A stretch of 64,000 nt of DNA, from positions 48,724,033-48,788,032 of the forward strand of contig NC_088780.1 of the NCBI RefSeq assembly GCF_958450345.1. Reading direction: 5' to 3'. Source of the DNA: Calliphora vicina (taxonomy: Eukaryota > Arthropoda > Insecta > Diptera > Calliphoridae). Positions 56,576-64,000 of the stretch are shown here, one piece after another. Made by a program: the position numbers and the translations under genes. Each line of letters opens with the position of its first letter. The stretch's first letter is position 1. The notes below the pieces were generated by a model. That model had not been told where the DNA came from. It was given only the letters and a program-made list of their open reading frames with translations, and ran no database searches.

Positions 56576-57059
56576 ATAGAATAATATATCCATAGAAGCG
56601 TTACTGAGAGGAAGAAAACCTAAGTCTGTTGTCAAAAACCTAAGTCGTGAGAATGTATTAGTACATAGTTTTGATATTGTATTGGTGCCTTTTTAATTTT
56701 CACCAGACACACAGAGTTGTATAAAAATGTTTAAATTTTAATTTATTAAAATTTTCTTTTATTTGCAATGCCAAAATTTTAAACTCTGTTCTATAAATTA
56801 AATTCCACCACAAATAAAATTAAGTGTCAAAAATTAATAAAAAATATTTTTGTTCGTTTGAGCAATATTAACGTGTTTCGGCAAAAAAAAGTGTCCTTAA
56901 AAGTATTAACAAAAAAAAAAATGCCAAATATTGTGTAGAAGTGTAATAAAGTGGTTCGGTCTCTATTTAATCGGAATATCGAAGTTAAAATTTCAAGTAT
57001 TTTTATGTGGTTAATTCTCTCACAAGTATGTTGAATTCACATATCACTAGTACGTGTGA
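56576..57059. other. Unassigned segment between mariner halves
   Basis: Contains a short duplication (AACCTAAGTC twice near 56617-56648) but no mariner similarity. It probably came in by insertion or by joining of two separate relics. Confidence 0.5.
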
Positions 57060-57262
57060 AGAGAATAATTATTTTACTCTCAGTTGCACCTCTAGTTGTA
57101 CCCTATGGTCCAGACCTTGTCCCGTCCGACTATTATTTGTTTCGATTGAAGCAAAACGCTTTCTCTGGGATACGCATCATTTTGGAACAGAGTATCAGAA
57201 ACCATATGTTGCCAGAAACATGGGAAAAGTTCATAGCTAACAATGCCCAATACTTTGAATAA
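57060..57262 (+). mobile_element. Mariner relic, C-terminal piece
   Basis: Reads VPYGPDLVPSDYYLFRLKQN (the segment with the third catalytic D, intact), AFSGIRIILEQSIRNHMLPE and TWEKFIANNAQYFE with a stop at 57260-57262. This is the usual end of a Mos1-like transposase. About 40 residues between SIRN and HMLPE are missing compared with the family. It stays open for 68 codons but lacks the rest of the catalytic domain. Confidence 0.88.
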
Positions 57263-58800
57263 ATTTATATTGTAAAAATTGTTTACATTTTTACATTAAA
57301 TCGTTGACATTTCCTTTGAATACCAAATATAGTAAATATTATTTGTTGTTATTTTGACTTAATTTTAGCTGAGCTTTGGTTTCTGGGAATTCTTATCAGT
57401 TAAATAAAATATAACTAATTTGAAATTAATTGTTTTCAATAAAAGGTAATGAACTTTTCAAATAATTATTTTTTTTTTTTTTGAAATATGCAAATTTTGC
57501 AAAATATTTATTAATTATAAAAACGTGAGTTTTTAATTAAATTGCATTTAAGAAACATTTTAATGCATTGCAAACTGTTAAAGGCAGTTTAGTTTCGAAA
57601 AAAAATTGAAAATTTAAAATTCTTAAAACGCAGCTAGATCATTTATTTTTTATTATTTATATTTTATGTGCTTAGAAACCGGTAGTTGTTATAAATCTTT
57701 TTAAGTGTTTTAAAGATTTAAAAATTTATTTATTTATTTTAGATTTCAGTATCCAAATGCGTTTTAGTGTTTCGTAATTTCAAAGAAATAAAAACAATTT
57801 GCATTTACTCATTCTCTTTGAGTATGTAGGTGTCACAATTCATTTTAAAACAATTTGTTGCTAATTTTAATTTTTCGTTTCGCAACTATGAAAACAAATA
57901 TTAAACAAATGTTTTGTATATTTTGTTGTTGTTTTCAAACACACATTCTAATATTTTATGACTTGTTTTGTATTTCATTCTTTATTTTTTTTATAGTTTC
58001 ATTTTATTGTATATATAGTAAGTATAAGAGAAGTCTGTCTGTCGGGGTATCAATGACCGCTAAAATGCAATCAACCTATTTCAAGGCTAAACTTTTCATC
58101 CAAATCAAATACTCATTCATACATATTTATATAAAAATATTTGCAAAAAAAAAATAAAAAAAAATATGAGTATTTACTGCCACAGCAACAAATTAAACAA
58201 TACAAATACATTGTATTTTTTCTGGTTTAATGAAAAGAAATTAAAAAAAATATTCTCCCGTAATATTGTGAGCCTTTAAGCAAAAAAAGAGTATTTCTAA
58301 TAGAGAGGGTTTATTTAAGGTATTCACTTCAATATTTTAAAGACTAGGAAATTTAAGGTTTCATATTTAACAACAAAAATATGGCACATATCTTAGCTTA
58401 AACTTGTAAGCTTTGTGCTAATTTCTAATAAATGTGATTCTTATTTTCTTACCGGAATACCCCTATTATCTTGGAAATGTCTGTGTTGTTTTTTGCAACT
58501 TTGTTGCAAAAACGAATTTTTATTTGTTGTTTACGATTTGTTTTCTATTTAATTTAATTTATTTTATTGTTTGTATATGCATAAACAGAAATATTGTATT
58601 ATTAAGAATAAATAACTAGACAAAACAATGACAATTCGTTAAAATCTCATTAAAAAAGAAATCACTACAAATAAAAACAACAATTATTTGACAGTTAACA
58701 ATTAGTTAGAAAAAAAAGAAGCTACCATAACTTGAAATAAAAACTCACATGATTTAGAAAAAGAAATCAATTATCATATTCGACAATTTGTTGTCTTTAA
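57263..58800. other. AT-rich non-coding stretch
   Basis: The 100-codon frame at 57855-58157 is F/I/K-rich and not recognised. No array or element was seen. Confidence 0.5.
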
Positions 58801-60660
58801 CATATTTTTTAATTGTATGAATTTGCAAATAATACAATTTTCTATATATTTTTGAAAAGAATACACTTTTACCTTTACGATGATATATAATACGACTATT
58901 TTAGTTTTTTCACTTGTCAATTGCAGCCAAAAGAAATCCGGATTTGCTAAAAAACTTTTTTATATTTGAACTTTTTTTGAGAAAAGTCTTCTATGAATTT
59001 TTAAATAGCAAAAATTTTTATACAATTTCGGAAAGAATAAATTGTTTGCTTTAAAAAAATATATATAAAAGACTTTTTGAATTATTTCTCATGACCATTA
59101 TAATCAAATATGTTTGAACATTTCTTTAATAAACTTGTTACTTTTTTAGTTTTAGTTGACAAAAATCTTTTATGAATTTTAATATAATGGAAAGTTAAAT
59201 ACATTTTTAGAAAGTAAACACATTTGTCTATACACTTATATATAGTAAGTGCGTTTATCAATTGTATGTGTCAATTGGACCCACAATTTTCTTAAAATTT
59301 TATCCAATTTTGTTCTTTTTAGCAAATTTGTTTTAGAAAATTTTAAATAATTAAATTATTAATATATTTCCAAAAGGACAACACTTTTTACTTTACATTG
59401 ATATATAATATGTGAACTTTATCTTTTCTACAGCTTAAGTGCAGCCCAAGGACAGGCAAATATGTTCAAATTGTTTTTGATAATTTTTTTATTTTTTAAA
59501 TTTTTCTAACAAAAGAGATCTACAAATTTTTACAATTTACAATTTTGGAAATAATAACTTGTTTGCTTTAAAACAATATATAAAAAAAAACTATTTGAAT
59601 TATTTCACATGATAATTATAATCAAATATGTGTGAACATTTTTTTAATAAGCTTGTTACTTTTTTAGTTTTAGTTGACAAAAATCTTTTATGAATTTTAA
59701 TATAATGAAAAGTTAAATATATTTTGGGAAAGCAAACACATTTTTCTATACATTGATATATTGAAAGTGTAGTTTATCAATTGCATGTGTCAATTGTACC
59801 CACAATTTTCTTAAAATTTCTTTTACATTTTGTTCTTTTTAGCAAATTTGTTTTAGAAATTTTCAAATAATTAAAGTATTTATATATTTCCAAAAAAATA
59901 ACACTTTTTACTTTACATTGATATATAATATGTCTACTTTGTCTTTTCTACAGCGTAAGTGCAGCCCAAGAAAGACAGGCAAATATGTTAAAAAAAATGT
60001 TAATATTTTTTTTTTATTTTTTCTCTTCTTTTAACAATAGAGTTCTATGAATTTGTAAATAATAAAAATTTTAATACACTTTTGAAAAGCATAGATATTT
60101 TTCTATTTAGTGATGTATATTATAATAATGTTATCAATTCTATATGTCTAGTGGACCCTAAAGATATTGGGTTCTGCTCGGAAATTTTTTTTTTAACTTT
60201 TTACTTTTTTGAACAAAATTCTTTTGAGAGTTTTTAAATAATAAAATGTTTTATACATACTCTTTTCTTTATATTGATATATAATTTGTCCATTTTATTG
60301 CTACCACATGTCAATTGGAACCAAAAGATATTGAAAAAGTTTTGAAAATTGAAAAATTGTTTTGATCTTTCTGGCTAAAGTCTTCAATACATTTTTAAAT
60401 ATTAAACGTTTTTACATATTTCTGGCTAGAATACAGTGTTTTATGCATATTTTTGTTATTTCACACGTCAATTAGAACTAAAATATATTGAAATGTGCAT
60501 GAAAATTTCTTTAAAAAACATAGCAGTTTTTCGGCTTTTTTACTAAAATAAAAGTCTTTTATAAATTCTTAACAATTAAATGTATTATACAGTTTTGTAA
60601 AAAAGCATGACCTTTCCTTTAAACTGATGTATAATTCAGCTTTCTTAAAAATAAATTCAT
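58801..60660 (+). repeat. ~177-bp tandem array, block 2
   Basis: Same family and orientation as 1680-3760. The GATATATAATAT-type landmark recurs near 58880, 59056, 59235, 59399, 59574, 59753, 59919, 60112, 60278 and 60628. TTTTTGAAAAG, TTGCTAAAAAA and CTTCTATGAATTTTT boxes match block 1. A three-unit higher-order repeat is clear: CTTGTTACTTTTTTAGTTTT recurs about 519 bp apart (near 59131 and 59650) with near-identical flanks. Confidence 0.8.
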
Positions 60661-60699
60661 TCAAATGTATTTGAAAATTTAGTTTACTCCCAATAATTA

Positions 60700-60920
60700 T
60701 TTTTACTGGAATTCAAGTTGAAAGCAAGTGTAATTAAAGCCTTGAATTGTAGTCAAACAATTGAATTATAGTCGTAATACAGTTTATTTCAATAGCATTC
60801 TCCAGTAAAAAGGAAACATAAATTCAAACCATATGTTTTTTGTTTGAAAAATATTGAATTTTTTCAAGTTTAAAAAATAATTATATTCAAGTGTTTGAAT
60901 TTTTGGGGCTTTGGTGCTTA
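60700..60920 (+). repeat. Dispersed repeat, copy 3
   Basis: Starts TTTTTACTGGAATTCAAG and ends GGGGCTTTGGTGCTTA. It keeps CCTTGAATTGTAGTCAAAC, the segment missing from copy 2. It directly follows the ~177-bp array. Confidence 0.8.
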
Positions 60921-63900
60921 TATTGGGCTTTCTCAGACCTTTCAAAAATTTTCTTATTTGAAATTACAATCAAAATTGAATAGAAATGTTTTCGAAATTG
61001 AAAAATGATGACGTTTTAAACTCCAAATAATTTAATTTGATTTTTGCTTGTATCTTTGTTATTACTTTTCTTTGTTAAATTTTTATATATTCATTCATAT
61101 AGCTGTCAAACTTTTGCCAAAAATTAATTATGAAAAATATGCATTTGAAAATCTGTTTAAATAAATTTCACTTACTTCATCACCTCTGCTTTGTATTATA
61201 CATTTTTTGTATGAGTTTCTGAGTAAATCATTTTGTTAATTTATTCACTTTTTTTTTTATTTTTAAACATTTGTGTATGAACTCACCTGCAAGAAAAATA
61301 GAAAGAATGATAAAAAGTTAATTAATTTGTGTTTAATTTTTAATATGCTTAAAAAAGAAGCAAAAAAAAAATTTTATTGAAAATAAAACATTAATAATAT
61401 TAAGAATTTAATTAATTTATTTGTTTATTTATTAAGTCATCAGTATAAAGATTAATAATAAAGGACACATGTTGTTATCTAGTAACTGATATTTTGATTG
61501 AACATTAGATCATTATGCCAAGTGAATTTCTCTTATTTTGAGATCTTGTTTTTTAGGATTTTTTTAGGTTTAAAAAAATGGTCAGTTATTAGGTCTCTGA
61601 ATGTAGCTACTTTTGGCCTTGGAATAAAGATTTCTTAATTTCATACATAAAAATCTTTGAATTATTTGTAAATAGCGCGAACATATTTCAAGAGCATTTA
61701 AAGTTTTTATTTTAGTTTCTAAAAATCTTTGTATATTAAAATTTTCTGAATATTTTTATAATTTTAAACAATAAACAATATAACCTTTCTAGATATATAA
61801 ATTAAGTTTTCAATTTCTTTTTAATTATAAAAAAATATATACAAGCAAACTTAGCATTTCTAGAAAAAATTTCAAGTCAAGTGATTGAAACATAAAATAG
61901 CAAAACCTTAAAAAAAACAACAACAAGAAAGTGTAATTTTCTTGAATACAAAATAATCAAAATTGTTATGTTTACATTGCGTATACTTGATATTAATTGG
62001 CTGAGATGTAACAATTACATATTAATCATACGCTTCGGGCAACATTTCTCTGATTTACTAATTAATATCAATCATACGCAATCATTACATTGAAATTAAA
62101 ATCAATATAATTATATAAAAATGTATGTTAATTTATAAGAAAAATATGAAAATCTCTGGATATTTTCTTATTATATCAAACGTTTAAGTAAATTAAAGTA
62201 AAAAGTTAAAGAAAATAAAATAAAACCTACTGCAAGGTAGAACTCAAACCTCTTAACAATCATGAATTTTAATATTAATGTGGTGTAATAACCTTGAATT
62301 AAATGAATGTTGTATTGTCCCAAGCAACTTGCAAGTGTGAGCTTTCTCTGCATTATAGCTGTTGTTTGCCAGGAACTTAAGTTTTTGTGGAGACGATTTC
62401 TTTTGTTTTCCCTAGGAAAATGTCTTGGCTAAAAGCAATTTATGTAAATTAGATATTTTGCTATGATATCAGCCGCAAATGCTTGATTTGAACACGCAAC
62501 TTTAGCAAGCGTAGACTAATAACAGGAAAGGTATTAAAGAAATACAGCAACTCCTTAAAAAAAGTGGCCCCTATACGAGTATTAAAGTTAAATAATAGAA
62601 TTGTTAGGGTTTTTTTTGTTGAAATAATATTGTAGAATTATATTGTATAATGTTAGAGTGTATGAGAGTTTTTGCATATTAAGGCACGTTTACCTAATGG
62701 TTTTTTTGGCCTTGAGTTTTTCCATTAAATATTGATTTTTCATAACGTCAAGTATTATGGTAAATGGCTTATTTGTTTAAGTAAAGAAAGTCCTAATAAA
62801 GTTGTAATGAAGAGCTTTTTTTTAATATAGGGAGTTTAGCAAAACAGATTTTTTTATGAATTAAAAATTAAATTTGTTTAAAGAAAATTTCTAAAAATAA
62901 TAATTTTTTAGATTGTTTTATCCAATTTTGTTGTATTTGTTGTATTTATAAATAAAACTGTTGGTATGCCACATTTTTTTAACCATTTAGCTTCAAAATA
63001 ATATTATTTTTAGGAAAAATTTACCCCTACTAAAGTAAATATTGTCAAAATAAATCTATATGCAGTGTTTACTGAAATAAAACATATTTGTTTTTCTTTT
63101 ATTTGTGCAAAAATTTAGACCTGCGCTTTAATTAAAGCCGGTTTTAGCCTTTAAATTCTAAAGCAAAAATGTTTATTCTCTTGGCATTTAGTTTTCTCTT
63201 TCATATTTTTTAATCAATTACAAAACAAGTAACCGGCATATAAACAAAAACAAAAAATATTTAGTACAGTTGCTAACTATTTTACACAGCACTATGTTTA
63301 AGGCAAAAATTCCAACAAAAAAAAAATCCTTCTATACGCAAGCAAACGACCCAGTTTTAAAGGAAAATGCAAGCATACCCTTAAAATTTTGAAAGATTTA
63401 TGTAGAGAAAAGCACCTAGTTTAGGCTCTCTCACTAATTCGCTGCAAAACCAACAAAACCGTTAAGAAAAATATTGATTTTCTCTTTTACGAAAATGCAT
63501 GTAAACAAACCACCCTTAAATATGTATAAATATTACAGTAAATAAAACTGTGAGAGTGATGCAAAGAGATAGACGGAGAGAGAGACTTACATGCATTTAC
63601 ACCAGCAACAAAAGGGCGAATTGAGCTAAAATAACCGTTAAAATAGTAAAGAGCGTAATAATATGTGTATTTACATGTATGCTTTTTGTTTTTGTATTTT
63701 ACAAAGAGTGCATTTGTGTTTATTTTGTTTAAGTACTTGATATTAGAGCAAGGATTTTCTTGCATGACCTTGAATACATTTACAATTTTTGCAATTGCTG
63801 TTGTGTTGCCATGTGTATTTGTATGATAGCAACAACAACAACAATTAATTGTTGGCATATATTTGTTTTTCATGAAAGAGTGTGTGTTGTTTTTTTTTTC

Positions 63901-64000
63901 AATTGCATTGTAGGGTAGAGTTTTTTCTGTAGGTTTATAATATATTTTACCTTGACAATAAAAATTGCCAACAATATAAAAAGAAGCTAACAGTATACTA
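60921..64000. other. AT-rich non-coding stretch to the window end
   Basis: Apart from the short inverted repeat at 61976-62083, nothing is supported. The 128-codon minus-strand frame near 63487-63873 is rich in C, N, T and Y, arises partly from CAACAACAA, and has no recognisable domain. A GAGAGAGAGAC tract lies near 63577. Confidence 0.5.
61976..62083. repeat. ~108-bp short inverted repeat
   Basis: TTGCGTATACTTGATATTAATT on the left pairs with AATTAATATCAATCATACGCAA on the right (reverse complement with a few mismatches). A third related word, ATTAATCATACGC, lies in the loop. Possibly a small MITE; no target duplication was established. Confidence 0.55.

Noticed and set aside
63487..63873. 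128-codon minus-strand open frame, the longest in the window
   Set aside because: Composition is low in complexity and partly CAACAA-derived. No motif, and no support on either side for a gene.

Overview
No protein-coding exon, rRNA or intact tRNA can be supported anywhere in this 64 kb. The sequence is very AT-rich and eukaryotic. It looks like intergenic or intronic DNA of a higher fly, possibly a calyptrate: CAACAA/GTTGTT-rich tracts are common, several mariner relics of more than one lineage are present, and there are numerous short foldback elements. The species assignment is an inference. The longest open frames are about 100-130 codons, low in complexity, and none resembles a host gene.

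Layout. 0-13 kb: a ~177-bp tandem array (1.7-3.8 kb) carrying a 127-bp foldback, then a long degenerate 31-bp array in blocks (5.2-12.8 kb), interrupted by two related solo LTRs and a deleted mariner. 13-22 kb: small inverted-repeat elements, a mariner fragment, a ~182-bp array (18.6-19.7 kb) and a ~120-bp array (20.9-22.4 kb). 22-35 kb: three large 11-bp satellite arrays. Array A (24.6-26.4 kb) is the exact reverse complement of array C (33.4-34.6 kb). Array B (29.2-31.7 kb) differs from C by one base per unit and is internally rearranged. A tRNA-headed SINE-like element lies between A and B. 35-46 kb: a mariner fragment, a TA-flanked MITE, a 933-bp foldback and a second 31-bp array (44.2-45.9 kb) whose unit shares a palindromic core with the first. 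47.9-50 kb: an array built on TATCGATA/GTTATCGATAAC, split by a nearly full-length dead mariner. 50.4-51.7 kb: a 1,315-bp foldback. 53-57 kb: a second SINE-like copy, MITEs and a composite mariner relic. 58.8-60.7 kb: a second block of the ~177-bp family.

Nothing here works together as a pathway. The biology is repeat biology: several unrelated tandem families are each organised around a short palindrome, satellite arrays face each other on opposite strands, and the non-autonomous elements can be bounded by their own ends and target duplications. The most notable candidates are the A/B/C satellite triad, the two tRNA-headed SINE-like copies, the TATCGATA-based array and the two long foldbacks with related termini.
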